NCBI GenBank assembly: GCA_021399435.1
Contig: JAJTUP010000011.1
Location: forward strand, 1,426,001-1,490,000
Reading direction: 5' to 3'
Source of the DNA: Diaporthe sp. PMI_573
Taxonomy: Eukaryota; Ascomycota; Sordariomycetes; Diaporthales; Diaporthaceae
Length of the DNA stretch: 64,000 bases
Part shown: positions 23,191-35,148 of the stretch, in pieces
Position numbering within the stretch: position 1 is the first letter of the stretch
Layout of the letters: every line of letters starts with the position of its first letter
The notes under the pieces: generated by a model
Database searches by the model: none
The model's input: only the letters and a program-made list of their open reading frames with translations
What the model was told of the DNA's origin: nothing
Position numbers and translations under genes: made by a program

Positions 23191-24505
23191 GGGGAGGGTA
23201 GAGTTTCGGGCAGTTTCTGCTAAAGGACTCGTATAGTTCTCTATATGGTACGCACTTAGATACCTGCGTCTAGCATTCCCTATAATGGTAGCCTTCGGCA
23301 GTACACCTTACACATACCCTGTTCTTGCTACATAAGAATGCTTTATAGCCGAGCTCTTGGCAGTTATAGCATTACATCAGTCTAATTTGCCTTTTAAAAA
23401 AGCTGGTGGAACCTAATTCGCCTGCTATATAAAAGTAGCGTTCCTATAGTAATCTCCTAGCATTGCTGATTTTAGTAAGGTATACCACTATAGATCTATA
23501 TAGCTTTGGAATATCTTTACGACTTAACTATACAATTTTAGCAATCTAAACTTTATTCTCCTAATCTAGGGCTTTCAGTGCTCCAGGAAGGATCGTGCCT
23601 TTCTAGTCGAACACGGCGGTATAGTTAATACTGTCAACCTTGACTAGGTACAATTAGTCACAAAAGACCCTTGTACCCGGTACCTTCCTGGCCTCGACAA
23701 TATCCTTAATTCGCTTAAGTTTTTCCTCGTTCCTAGCTCTAATCCTTATATAGTTGGTATTTCTTGTGTCCCGGGTCACTATAACACACTACCAACTAGG
23801 TTGAGTACCGGATACTCTCATTTCTTATTCGATAGCCTTATATAGCGCTATTGGTATGGCTCCTGTGGCATGATCCTCAGGCACCCTAGATATATCGATT
23901 GTGTAAAAGATTGGGTCTGGGCTGGCCTCCTAAACTAGAAAGGAAGTCGGAGAGGTCGGGCTAACCGGTGTCATACTGGCGGCTTCGGCGTATAACTGGG
24001 TGGCCGGCGAAGCTCCTTGAGCGCCCACCGCGGTGTCTAGCTGGAGCCGGGTACACTCTAACTCGTTGCAGACTTGGGAAAGCTCTTCTCGTACTTGCAA
24101 GAGTTCTTGTGCCACCTGGGCTATCGTTTTAGCGACCTCCTCAGCCATTCGGTCCCGAAGCTTTGCGAATTTAAATTGGAACTCTGCCTTCATAGTTTCC
24201 ATTTTCCTGCTAAAGTCCTGCTCCAAGAGTTGCTTTAGGCCTTGGATCGCCTCGAGCATTTTGTCGGCCGCCTTAGGCGTAGCCCGCTTCTTGCTTCTGG
24301 TGTTATACGACACCGCCTCACTGCTCCCCTCCTCTTCCCAGTCCATATCACACTCTTGTTGCTCCGATTCCGTCGCTCTCATCGTTCTAGCTCTCTTGCG
24401 CTGGGGACGGTGATGTCCCCCTCCCGAAGCGTCAGACTCGCGGCCCATGACGTATGAAGCGGGGTTCACCACGCCAGACATCCGCCACCAAACCAAAATT
24501 TCCAA
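23190..24505 (-). pseudogene. LINE ORF1 (gag-like), partly intact
   Basis: Clean frame from 24505 to 23930, then continuing with stops to about 23190. The N-terminal part is acidic and Arg-rich. It is followed by a predicted coiled coil (residues about 85-160, rich in Glu, Leu and Gln: AQVAQELLQVREELSQVCNE). Near 23.23-23.37 kb are tandem CCHC knuckles (CYNCQELGYKAFLC and CVRCTAEGYHYREC) with His read as Tyr in places, a RIP signature. ORF1 proteins bind element RNA. The first 191 codons have no stop. Confidence 0.75.
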
Positions 24506-24949
24506 GCGGTTAGCAGGTACTGTATCCTAAAGGATGAAAAGGAAAATCAATAACGAGAAGGTTGAATATTCAAGAGTTTTTAGACAGTAAAGGGCGAAAA
24601 TCCGGTTTGGCGATTATGCCACGATTCGAATCTTCCATAGTCGGTTTCCTTTGACTGTACAGGGTGGACCGAAACGAGTGTCCGCCTCAGTTTGTTTGTA
24701 AAAAGAAAGAGTAAGCACTAACTGCATGCACCACATGTAGCTTATACAATGTATTTACTGTAACCTGGATGTAGCTTAACCACAATTAGACCAATTAGCA
24801 GTGCAGGAACAAACGTCTGCTTTCAGGGACCCTGGCACTCCCCACTACTAACGTTCCTAACCACTCTTCTTTCTCCATGCTTCTTAGTGATCTTGTTTCA
24901 TACTCACACAGCCAAGTACATGGCCGTGCGAAACCCTTTTAATAGCACC

Positions 24950-25922
24950 CCAGCTACCGAAGTTTAAACACAAGAAGATCCTAGCTTTGCTTCGTAAAAC
25001 ATCGACCTGTAAAATAGCTACTAAAGTCGAGTGCAATAAACGCATAGTTCGACAAATCCGCGCCAATGTCTGTCGATTTAGAACCATACAAACCCCGCTA
25101 AATAGAATCAGTCAACCATCAAGTATTACACCATTTATACTCGATGCGCTATGCCATAAGCTAACCAACAAACCATGGCTACACCAAGATAAGATAGTCT
25201 CGTTTCTCCACGATAAATATAAAGTTAAGGTATCAACTAGTAGCATTACTCGGGCCATACAGTCTAGGAGATGGTCTAAAAAGGTAACCTATCGCATTGC
25301 CAGGCAGAGGACCTCGGTCCTACGACATCTATATCATTACAAACTATTAAAATATAGATCATACTACTTAATCTTCATTAACGAGTCTAGGTACGACCCC
25401 TTAACAACACAATGGCAGACAGGATAGGCTCCGATAGGTATTATACCGGTTCATATTGCTAATTTCAAACGCAAGATCAGGCATTAGTTTATTTCAACAT
25501 ATACTTAAAATGAGGTTATATTGTCACGCGTCTTTAAAGGCTCAACAGATCATGCTATATTTGAGGACTTCATTTAGCAGCTCCTTCGTCATTATGGAAA
25601 GTTTCCCCAACCAAAGTCTGTCTTGGTAATAAATAATGCAAGCTTTCACAGGAAATGGAAAATAAAGGAGATGTATTCTGCTATAGGCACACAGCTCTTC
25701 TTACTCCCACCGTACTTACCAGACCTTAACCCAACAGAGGAGCATTTTGGCGAACTTAAGGGGTTTATAAGGAAAGAGTGGCATGCCTGTAATTACACCG
25801 GGGTGCCATTTGTACGCTTCCTCAAATGGTGTATAGGTCAAGTAGGAGGGAAGCGTGAGAGTGCGGAAGGTCATTTTTATCATGCTGGCATCACGATAGA
25901 ATATTCAGATAAAGATAACTAG
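24950..25922 (+). pseudogene. Tc1/mariner transposase I, catalytically dead
   Basis: DDE transposase of fungal Tc1/mariner type. Helix-turn-helix part: SFLHDKYKVKVSTSSITRAI. The first catalytic motif reads FINESRYD (Asn codon 25380-25382, where D-E-S is expected). The second reads VINNASFHRKW (Asn at 25632-25634, where D-N-A-S-F-H is expected). The third, DLNPTEEHFGELK at about 25722-25760, keeps its Glu. Three in-frame stops lie between 25424 and 25600 at Gln or Trp positions. The N-terminal start is unclear; the clear frame begins at about 24987. A mariner-like terminal motif (GGTGGACCGAAACGAGTGTC) occurs near 24662-24682; I found no matching right end. Confidence 0.85.
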
Positions 25923-26289
25923 AGTCGCGAGCATACAGTATACAGTTTGGAGCATAAACAGCTTCCGCTTTTCAAATACTCTTCAAGTTTCTCAGTACAC
26001 CCCACACAGTGGTAAGCTGTAGGAATCTAGCACTATATACACCCAGAGTCATAGACGAGTAACTTTGCATCTACTGCTAGACGTAGTGTTATCAGACTTA
26101 TATAATAAGTCCTTAGAATTTAGTCGCGAAAAAAATACAGTAGAATCTACTAGAAGGATTTAACGCATAAGCTATAATGTAATCTGCTCCCCCAGGCCCA
26201 TCTTATATCACGCTATAAGGAAAAATAATAAGATTAATTCAGTAGGAAGAAATGTCTACAATTACGCTCCTAAATTTTTCAAGAATCAC

Positions 26290-29200
26290 ACCTACAGATT
26301 TATCAACCAACATACACGGCCTAAAGCAGAGCCAATGCAAAGCATCGAGTCTCTAACAGCTAATGCCGTTAGTCTACATTCTAGAGGGAGCCAGATAACT
26401 CTCTCGTTGCCTCTAACAATCCAGGTCCTGTTGTAGCTCAGGCCAATTGCGTCAATAACTAGCTGTGCTATTAATACCTCAGGGGTAGGCGCTTCACTCG
26501 CTAGAAAACCTAAGAGTAAGTTGATTATTCCAAAATCAGTAACCAGTTATATACTAGATAATGGGTTAAACGTAAGACTTTGAGTAAAGCCCTCGAGCGT
26601 CTGCTTCTAGGCGCCCGTGGCCACGTCCCAGAGCCGGACCGTCTTGTCACAAGACCCCGATGCCAGCGTCTGGCCGTCGGGCGAAAAGGCTACTAAGCGA
26701 ACCCAGCCATCATGGCCCTCGAGCGTTTGCTAGTGTGAGTCCCAGTGAGACTTTACGCCTTAAACAGTAGAGAGGCTTGGCAGCCGTTGCTCCCAAAACC
26801 TTTGTCATACTCGGCTTTAGACGAGAGAGAATAAAAGCAGAGTGCTGTATGTCTGGAGAGGCGCGTATTCAATGATTGATCCAAAGCTCGAGATAACCCT
26901 AGAAGCATCCTTGAGAAAGTCACCCAGCTCTAAGTTCGTCTTGGGAAAGTGCCATACAAGTTAGCCCAAGAATGCTTTCAGATCGACTCTACTGACCTCT
27001 ATCATCTCACGGAGCTTCCTAAGTGCTAGGGCACCATCAGAAAGCCTTCCTAGAAGTAAGAGAGCCTCGACCCAGTGAAGAAAGTGCTCGTAGAGAAACG
27101 CAACGACGTTGTTGTGTATCGCTCGTCCGCTGCGCTGTAAGTGGTAACCCCAGTAAAGGCAGGCATACCGAAGGTCTGCAGGGATGTTGCCATCTATATC
27201 CTTCTGGTCTATATCGTCTCTAGACGCACCCAGCTTACAAATATCGCAGATATCCTGTTTAAGCCCCCCTTATATGCGTTGAATGCATTTTGTCGCTAAC
27301 ATAGCATGTGTTTCTGTGGCATCGACTTGATAATTGCTCACCGCCGAATTAATAGGACTGAGAAGGAAGTCGCTAAACGATTTATGCAGCATTCGTATAG
27401 GGCCATGAGTCTCGGCGGGGATATCGAACACTGCATGCAACTCCGGAAGCCACCAATTGACATCGTCCATATCTATACCCAGAATACAAGCAAGGGACAC
27501 AGCCAAAAGTAGAGTTGCAAGAAGAACAAGAGCGCCTAGAAACTGTAGCTGTTGACAAGATTCTGCTTTATCATTACCAAGGAATACCTGGCTGAGAATA
27601 GGGTCGTATATCTGATAAAGTTGAGACTTGTTGTCTTCACACTCCTTTAGCCACAGCTTTAACTGGGCCTTCGGATTTCTCGGACGCTTTTCATTATAGA
27701 CGAAACGGCAAAGAGTCGCAGCATAGATAAAGAGGGGCTCGGGGCTTGTAGCTAGGTAGACCAGGCGATCCAATTCCTCAACAGTGGGCCAGGGGTCTTG
27801 TAACACCTTGCGCTTGGTTCTGATGTCTTTGAATCTCGCCTTTAAGAAAGTCTAGATGTCAGCCTTGGAATCCCCAGGGAATTCACGGTGGAGCTCCATG
27901 CTATAAACACTCTTGCTTTTCAGGAAAGGATTAAATGCGGCGATGATCTTAGGATCAGACCTGCTTGTAAGCAACACACGCAAGCACACTGTAACAACTG
28001 TACAAAGTTTAGAAAGCAGGGCTACAGCCTATATAAGTTATTCAAGGCGCTCACACTCGTCCAATGCGTCGATAACAATCACCCTCGGCAGTTGGCGTGT
28101 ATTGTTAGAGGGTAGACCTGTCATAGGGAGCCATAGGAGCTTTTCAAATTAAAAATCAAGAGCCTTCTTTTCTACTGCCTCTTAACCACAATTATCAAGG
28201 GATTTCCAAAGACAGCCCTTAAAGAAAGGATCTGCCTCAGCCAGCTGCATGGCAAGGGTGGGAAACAGTCGACTGGTATCATTGCGGCCCTGCTCCCCTC
28301 TCTTGAAGAAGTAGCCAGCAGCCAGTCGCTTGTTACTATAAAAAGAATCGGCCACAGTGCGTACAATAGTAGACTTGCCGGTCCCTACAAGGCCCACAAG
28401 CCAAAAGAGAGGTTCCGTAGAGGGGTCATCTACCCATTACGTAATTATTTGCTAGATACAAATTCAAGTGCCCTCCTCGCACTTTGGGCTGCCTTAAACG
28501 TCTGCACTATCATATCGCGCTTTGTAAACAACAGAAAGGTATATAGGGCGATCCTCGAGAATTCGGCTATCTGATTGTTAGCGCAAGCCTGCGAATTGGG
28601 GAGACAAAACATGCTTTATGCGTATATTCTCAACGAGCTGCTAAGATAAAATGCCTTTGTGTTCCATAGAGACTAGCAGCTGCTCTTTTGCAACTAACAG
28701 CATAGAGTTGATGCAATTGCAGTATTGTTCTACTACCTCATAAATTTTTCCTAGTTGGCCCTGGGAAGCAAGGGTATTCGCCATGTTTAATTCATCCCGC
28801 ACAACCTATTCCAGTTCCTTAATCTTGGAAACCATTCCCTCCCAATCATTATAGCGGATCGCATCTCGACCCGCTTTGGCAATCCACGTCTGGTAAAATC
28901 ATCAAATGGTCTTAATCTAGAATTCAAAGATGTACTGGTACAGGTTGATCAGATAGCTCTCAAACTCCTCCATTAAGCCCCTACTCTTAAGATTGTCGGG
29001 CCAAAGGAGATATTTAAGCTCAACATAGAAGCAGATACAAGAGGTAACATATATCAATCCATTCCTATTAGCTTCCTCTACTACACTCTAGTTTGTGAAG
29101 ACCGGGAGGAGGACACAGACGCCAGCCCAGGCGAGGGATGCCTCAGGGGACACCTTACAACCTTGTCAACCAGGCCCTTCACTGTTTTGATAAACTGAGC

Positions 29201-29583
29201 TACTTATAAAATCTAGTCCTTCAGACCAAACTTATGACCGAATATAGTATATTTGATCCGCTTTCCGTCGGCTTGTTAGATACCCCGGTCGGTGATCTCC
29301 TTGAGTTAGTCCTGGCGCTTGTCAGGGTCGGCGTTAATGCGGTTCTTAGCAAGGTCTAGATTCTCAAGCTGGCCAGACATATTCTGTAAAGTAGTAGTGC
29401 TAGTAGCTAGGGAGGTATTAGCTAGAATAAACAAGATAAAGCAGTAATAGACATACTAGACTCTGGTAGTTCCATAGAAAGTAGTTTCTCGTACTAGTCT
29501 ACCAGCTCCGCATTATTATCGCAGAAAGCTTCATAGGCACAATTCTACAATAACTGCCCAGCTTCCGGTCGCGATACTGTCAT
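26290..29583 (-). pseudogene. NACHT-WD40 NLR (STAND, NWD type), broken
   Basis: Fungal NLR of the HET-D/E-like NWD class, which sense non-self and trigger incompatibility or immune responses. Start ATG at 29583 (MTVSRPEAGQLL). An N-terminal NACHT_N-type region includes VSPEASLAWAGVCVLLPVF (about 29.15 kb) and GRDAIRYNDWEGMVSKIKEL. NACHT: P-loop GLVGTGKST at about 28362-28395, then a Walker-B-like VIVIDALDECERL at about 28080. The helical region ends in RMLHKSFSDFLL. Then comes one WD40 repeat ([20 protein letters not shown], then LWD, at 26.60-26.73 kb) plus the start of another, and the conserved C-terminal end RVIWLPLECRLTAL...GSALGRVCWL. Several stops replace Gln or Trp codons. Full-length members usually carry many WD40 repeats. 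Intact stretches: 27270-27806 and 28182-28397. 25923-26289 has no recognisable gene. Confidence 0.85.
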
Positions 29584-30314
29584 TTAAGGGGGCGGCAAGG
29601 TAGGAAGCACTATTAGACCTAAAGCTTAATCGGGCGTAAACAAGGAGATTAATTCTATAGGTTGAGACTACTCCATCCTAGAGTATAGGGTTCTTAGATA
29701 GGCGAGAGACGGTAGGCTTTGAAATACATTAGCTGCAGAAGTATGTCGCAAAGGCATCTAAGCAGCTCGGCCATCACTGGCATTACTACTCCTGTATTGC
29801 AAGGAGTCCTCGAGGCGTCTGGTAAAGTTTGTACATTCTATAATGTCGATAAGGTTATTAGGGCTGATAGTTCTTGATAGATTCTAAAGGCAGGTATTGT
29901 ATATTATTTTCCAGCTAAACTGGGGTATTGAGGGGTTGGCAAGGACATAGCTATACAGGCTGACTACATACTAGCGCCTGCTGGGCCAATCGTGCAGCAC
30001 AGGCTAGCTATTACTATATAATAACAACATAGTCACAACTCAACTCTTTCGTTCCGTTTTTTTTTAAAGTACTAATATCTTTTTATTTAGAGTAGTTAGT
30101 AGTAACTAAAGGCTAGGTAGCAACTTTTAGATTTCCATGTCTTATAACTTAAATAGCTGTGTCTACGCTAAATAACTTAAAGCTGGTATAATGTTGTATA
30201 TACTAGGGGCGGCTCGGAGTAATGTTATGCCGTGTGTTGCCGCAATTTGCCGCATTTAATAGCTGCCTAGATTTACTACTGTTGCTACCTTACTGCAACT
30301 TGTAGCCTTTGAAA

Positions 30315-31760
30315 ATGGCACCTAGATTGTCGAAGATCTAGCGGAATAAGCTTTAAAATATCATTGTAAGCAAGGTTAAGAATGAGGAAGCTATCACCGA
30401 CTATAAAATAGCCCGAGCAGTTAGCCTTTATACTATGCGAACCATTTGTAATATGTGATCAAACATACTCCAATATAGCACGATTAATCCTCTAGATATA
30501 GCTATAGGTCGACCTAGATCACTAACTAAGAACATATAGCTGGCTTTACAGAACTAGCTTAAAACCAACCCTTATATAAGTTAGCAAGATATGGCTGATT
30601 TCCTCTATAAATAATACCAAACTAAGTTATTCCGCATTACTATTGGTAGAGCGCTAAAACAAGCTGGCTGGAGGGAAAAGGTTACTAAGAATGTTGCTAA
30701 AAAACGCAATCAGGACCTCTGCGATAATTATATCGAACGGCGATTACATTATAAGTCTAACTAAATGATCTTCATTAATGAAAGCAGAAGCGATCGTAGT
30801 CTTGTTAGACGAGGTTATGCCCCAAAAGGCGTAACTCTAGTATAGATCAAGTGCTTCTACCGAGGGAAGAGGGTCCAGGTGTTGCCAGCATACACCATTG
30901 ATGGGGTGATCTATTGCAAGGTATATAAAGAAAACACAGACGTCAAGGTATTTAGAGGTTTCCTTAAAAGGCTGTTCCCTTTCTATAGTAGATATTGTTG
31001 TCGGGCATAGTGTTTTACTCATTTGGCTCTTCGGCCTCATTTGGCTCTTCGGCCTCATTTGGCTCTTCGGCCTCATTTGGCTCTTCGGCCTTATTTAGCT
31101 TTTCGGCATTGTTTGGCTCGGTGGCTCTATTTAGCTCTTTGGCCCTGCTTGGCTCTATTTAGCTTTTACCCCGCTTAGCTCTTTGTCCCTCTAGCCCAAC
31201 ATAAAACAGGTCTCTGCTCTTCCCCTCTTCCGTAGCTTAGAAGAACAACTCAATCATCTTATTATCTTATCTGTATCTGTATACCCGTGTCTGGAATCTG
31301 ATCCCTTTTTGCCTCCTAGGCACCTAGTAACAGGATTCTCTTTCTTCGCGCAGATGCACCCCTTTCCTTCTAGTCGGAGGGAGGGAGGGGGTGGTCTGTA
31401 GAACAGGCAGCTTGGTTGTCCGGTTGCCCGTTTTTAATATCCCAAACCAAGATCTGTTATCTTTATAGACAATGCCTTGTTTTATTTCTTCTCCTTAAGG
31501 CTAAAAGACTTATTTATACAGGCCGGAATAATAATTAAGTATTAAGTCCCATACTTACTAGACTTAAGCCTAATTAAATATTTCTTCGGCTTAGTCAAAA
31601 ACCGTATCAAGAAGAGGTCCCAGGAGGATATAGATCTCATCCAAGCAGACTTTAAATCTTATCTCCAAACGCAGATTAGGATTGTAGGAAAGGATAAGAT
31701 AATAGCTCAAGGGTACTTTAAAATGGTACAAATTAAGGTTAAAAAGCCTTAGGAGGGAAT
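30315..31760 (+). pseudogene. Tc1/mariner transposase II, decayed and split
   Basis: Second Tc1/mariner transposase, from MAPRLSK at 30315. The first catalytic motif reads MIFINESRSD (Asn at 30777-30779 in place of Asp), followed by RRGYAPKGVTLV and RGKRVQVLPAYTIDGVIYC. The frame is then broken at about 31000 and resumes at 31441 with PKPRSVIFIDNALFY, where the second Asp is kept (31468-31470). The third motif reads LDLSLIKYFFGLVKNRIKKR; Lys at 31576-31578 sits where the catalytic Glu belongs. Multiple TAG/TAA stops. It is inactive. 29584-30314 upstream has no gene; near 30210-30270 are GGCGGC/TTGCCGC-type motifs that could be terminal-repeat remains. Confidence 0.8.
31000..31437. other. ~440-bp insertion in mariner II with 18-bp repeats
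   Basis: Sequence foreign to the transposase, separating the first part of its core from the second-Asp motif. It begins near CGGGCATAG and ends near TTGCCCG, giving a possible 6-bp inverted repeat (CGGGCA/TGCCCG). The left part (31018-31195) is a tandem array of an 18-bp unit (CATTTGGCTCTTCGGCCT), about four perfect copies followed by about six degenerate ones. No ORF of its own is convincing. It may be a small non-autonomous element. Confidence 0.55.
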
Positions 31761-32164
31761 TCAATTAGACTCATCATTCCTTCTATTATCCTATATACTC
31801 TGTCTTATCTTTGCTGTGCTGAAAACGACTTAATATTGTAGACATAACGCCAAGCAATACCTACAGGTATCCTATGCTATATGTAAAACCGATATACCCG
31901 TTTCTAATTGGCTGCCAGTATATCTAAGTTATAATAATGCGCCAAGGTCAGTTCCTAGAGTATATTATAGTGCTCTTTCTACTCAATGGTGCTTATTTAA
32001 GACTGCTGCCAGGTACTGTAAGCCCTGACGGCATCTTCCCTAGGCATATTTAACGCTAGCAAGGGAGGCAATAGAAATATTATCACGGGAGATGCAACAA
32101 GGCTATTTGGACACCGGGGACATCATACAACTAATTTGTCTAACGATAAGTAATCTAAATCACG

Positions 32165-33010
32165 CCGCCTCCGCTTGTATTATCGCGACCTTTCCAATTC
32201 CTTACACTCCCTGTCTTCCCGCTCGCAGTTATTGTCTAAAATAAGTCGACAGAACTCCTCTAAAATATTATTATGCCCGTTTAAAGGCTTGCCAGTCTAG
32301 ATGTAATCGGCAAGTATCCTTATTTGGTATAGTAGAAGACGGTAATATTTGCCCTTATTCTACCAGCAGTAATCTCCTTTTATACATAGCCTACCAGGAC
32401 AGTGCATAAGAAGGTAGGCCTTCCTAATACATGTGCCCCAACCCAATTCGGCAGTTTTGGCTTCTAAGTCTGCTTCCTGGTTGGCTATTGCCCCTCCTCT
32501 GCCGGACTTACCACTCTCTACATGCTGGTAATAAAACGTAACTATAACAGTAATCCTCTTGCCGTCATTAAGAAGCTTGCTCCAATCCTAAAGCTTCCTC
32601 TTAATAAACGGCCAGTCAATATCCAGTTTTGGAAATCGCTTTATTATATTGCCTATATTGCGGTCGGTAACAGACAGAATAAGCTTTATAGCGTCCTCTT
32701 TCCAAGGTTTATCTATATTTGTGTTAGCTACCTTCGGTCGGAAAACGTGCTTCCAGAACTTGCGTGGCGAAATGACAACATTAAGCTCTGATTTACCGGC
32801 TTGTGCCCTGTTTTTAACAAACAGCTTCTATTTCACATTATAATATATCATAGGCTCACCCTTGTACGACTACTCTGGCTCCCAGTCAGCATATGGCATA
32901 AATGTTAAGGCGCTTCTGACGGGTCCCAGCCAGCTCCTTTGGGTCAAAGGGGCAGATCTGGAAACCTCGCTTTCAGAGGAAGACGTATAAGAGACTTCAA
33001 AAATTTCCGT
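32165..33010 (-). pseudogene. decayed gene of a multicopy fungal hypothetical family
   Basis: The minus-strand frame runs from about 33010 to 32165 with five or so stops at Gln or Trp positions. Readable stretches: MPYADWEPE, SELNVVISPRKFWKHVFRPK, WKEDAIKLILSVTDRNIGNI and the Cys-rich YLLMHCPGRLCIKGDYCW near 32350-32400. I have a recollection of similar multicopy fungal proteins of unknown function with a CPG-x2-C-x2-G-x2-CW motif, but cannot name a family. A mobile-element accessory protein is possible. 31761-32164 has no recognisable gene. 33011-33780 holds scattered open frames but no motif I trust. Confidence 0.5.
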
Positions 33011-33779
33011 ATCGTTAGAAGACTCAGTAGAATGTATGATCCCATTGGCAGATCAGATATATATAATCTCGCATGCTAAGCGTAGATGTATTCTGCCGCC
33101 ATCATAGTGTGACCCAGATCAACCAACCTAGGCACCCATACAATTCCATGACCTTCTCTAACCAGTATATAACAAGGAATATCGGACCAGACAGCATCCT
33201 GATTTTGGTAGAATAAATGATTAATACTGTACAGTATTACCCCGCAGCTATAAACATGTACCTTATAAAGTCGGCCTATATAAATTAGCAACTTAGTCGC
33301 ACTATAGTTCAAGATAATGATAATTGGTTGGGAAATCTATACCCATATAGACCTCACAGTACTTCAAAAGTCGGCTTCTATTAATAGTTTTACTTGTGAG
33401 GAGACTTATATTATAGGCGTCTAGGGATGACTAAGATCTCGCTAAGGTAGACCGATGTGACTATAAGTCCTCCCAAAGTTAAAAGAATGACATGTCGATT
33501 TCCCAAGAGGAAGCTACATATGCTCACAACTGTAGCTAAGAGCAGTTAGATATCGAGAGTCACTTAAACTCGCGCCCACCATGGAACCGAGAACCCGGAT
33601 TTAAGGCCAAACACGTCCCGGTCTTTGGATTGCAGGCAAATGATCTTCTCACTTGGTCTAGGAGGTAAGACAGCAGGTCGGAATTAAGGGCAAAGAGAGG
33701 CATCCTCTCTGACGGGCGCTTCTCCTCACACCTATAGAACCAGGCTTCCATATAGTCTCAGGACATTAAAGTATTCGAA

Positions 33780-34551
33780 AGTAGTAGTAAGAAACTCTTG
33801 CTCCTCTAATTACTAAGCCCCTTATTTAAATGCCACAACAAGTAAAATAATTAATTAACTTAACCGATCTGCTCATATTATATTAGCAGCCAATGTATTG
33901 CCCATAATCTTATGTATATTCTCTGTTTTATACTTATCCCGGCCATAGTTTATCTTAATAAATGCTTTTAATCTTTACCTTTTTAAACGTTTGGAAGAGA
34001 CTAGGGAGGAGACTATTATTACGTAAGGCGATCTCCGAGATACCTCCTATACATTAGGAATCTAAAAGCTACGTATACTATCCTTGCATTACAGTACTTT
34101 TAAATTGCTTTAAGCGAAATAAAGGGTTATAGAAAAGAGCCCTTACAGGGAACTAGAGGATGGAGAAATAGACTTTTAACTAAAGTAGGCTTAGGTTATA
34201 TATAAGAGCCCAAAGCTAGATTTTAGACTTAGTCTATTTTCCTAAAACATCAACTTCTACTATTATTAATAATAGCACCTATCTATTGCAGAGTTTTAAA
34301 TGCTGCCAGGCATTCTATCCCAAATGTTACCATTTATTTAACAATACATTTTAAATTAATAACACAGCGTTTTAAAAACATTATATCTATAGAAGACTGT
34401 ATATCTCTTTGGCTTCTATCGGATATAGAGCATCCTCCTATACTAGAAGTTAATACTATTTAGTATTCCCGATTCTCCCTTACATTTTTTTCACAGCTGA
34501 GACTACCAATAGTATAGCCTTACATTATATTAGATTTCTTTATTAAATAAC
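33780..34551. other. AT-rich RIP-affected stretch
   Basis: AT-rich, with no complete recognisable gene. A plus-strand stretch near 34290-34450 (KNIISIEDCISLWLLSDIE) looks protein-like and could be an upstream exon of the relic that starts at 34552. Confidence 0.4.
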
Positions 34552-35148
34552 ATGTCCCGGGCTACATTTAACTTCGGCTGGCCTATACTTCCTATGCTAT
34601 TAAGGTAGTGCCGATATACTTAATATAACCTCTAAGGCTCAATAGCCGCCACTCTTACCCTAGGGGCCCGTTATAAGCTGTTTTTATTCCTCCTTAATTA
34701 CAAATTAGGCGAGTATTCCCGGTATAGGTAGAATAGCCTTCTATAAAAATTCCAGCTGCTGCTCCCAAGGCTAAACACAAAGAGGCTATTTAAAGTCTTA
34801 TACTAGATATTATAAACTTACCTCTCTACTACTCTTAACAGCATTCTAATAGCACCTAGGCCTAGATGCTATATATAGAAGACCTAATTTCTCAGATTAT
34901 ATTAAAAAGGAAGCCATATAGGTTAAGAGTTATCTTTCTTAATAGCTAAGTTATTGGTGGTTAAAACTATAGGTGCTAGACAGCTCTATAATGGCTCTAA
35001 AACTGGTCACATTTAGTTTAACTTAATATACTTTTCTAAAATAGTTTGGCTCGGCTAACTACTATACTTACTAACCGGCTCTGTTTTCCTAGCAATTACC
35101 TTATCGTTCTACACTATATTAAGCGGCTATAGTTATGTTTTAAAATAA
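34552..35148 (+). pseudogene. RIP-killed gene for unknown, membrane-like protein
   Basis: Starting at ATG 34552, 198 codons in one frame end at TAA 35146-35148. Internal stops are TAG or TAA, as expected from CAG/CAA; no frameshift is needed. The frame uses C-ending codons, like coding sequence. Readable parts: MSRATFNFGWPILPML, YKLFLFLLNYKLGEYSR, LIAKLLVVKTIGARQLYNGS, and a hydrophobic C-terminal end (LLYLLTGSVFLAITLSFYTI) that could span a membrane. I do not recognise the family. Downstream to 35340 is AT-rich without a gene. Confidence 0.45.

Larger units (their letters stand above)
19122..24530 (-). mobile_element. Tad1-like non-LTR retrotransposon (LINE)
   Basis: Minus-strand LINE with two consecutive ORFs: a coiled-coil/zinc-knuckle ORF1 and an endonuclease-RT-RNase H ORF2, the arrangement of fungal Tad1-clade elements. 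RIP-type stops are scattered, yet domains remain easily readable. The 3' end is put at the (CA)n run near 19121; the 5' end is probably in 24.51-24.65 kb. I could not identify target-site duplications. The stretch 19122-19450 is the 3' untranslated part, with a GC-rich hairpin at 19131-19160. Confidence 0.88.

Noticed and set aside
24662..24682. Left terminal inverted repeat of mariner I
   Set aside because: The motif resembles fungal mariner ends, but no inverted partner was found downstream of 25922, so it is mentioned only within the transposase entry.
33076..33312. Possible protein-kinase fragment (VYSCGVILYS)
   Set aside because: No HRD, DFG or APE motifs nearby; another frame across the same bases looks equally protein-like.
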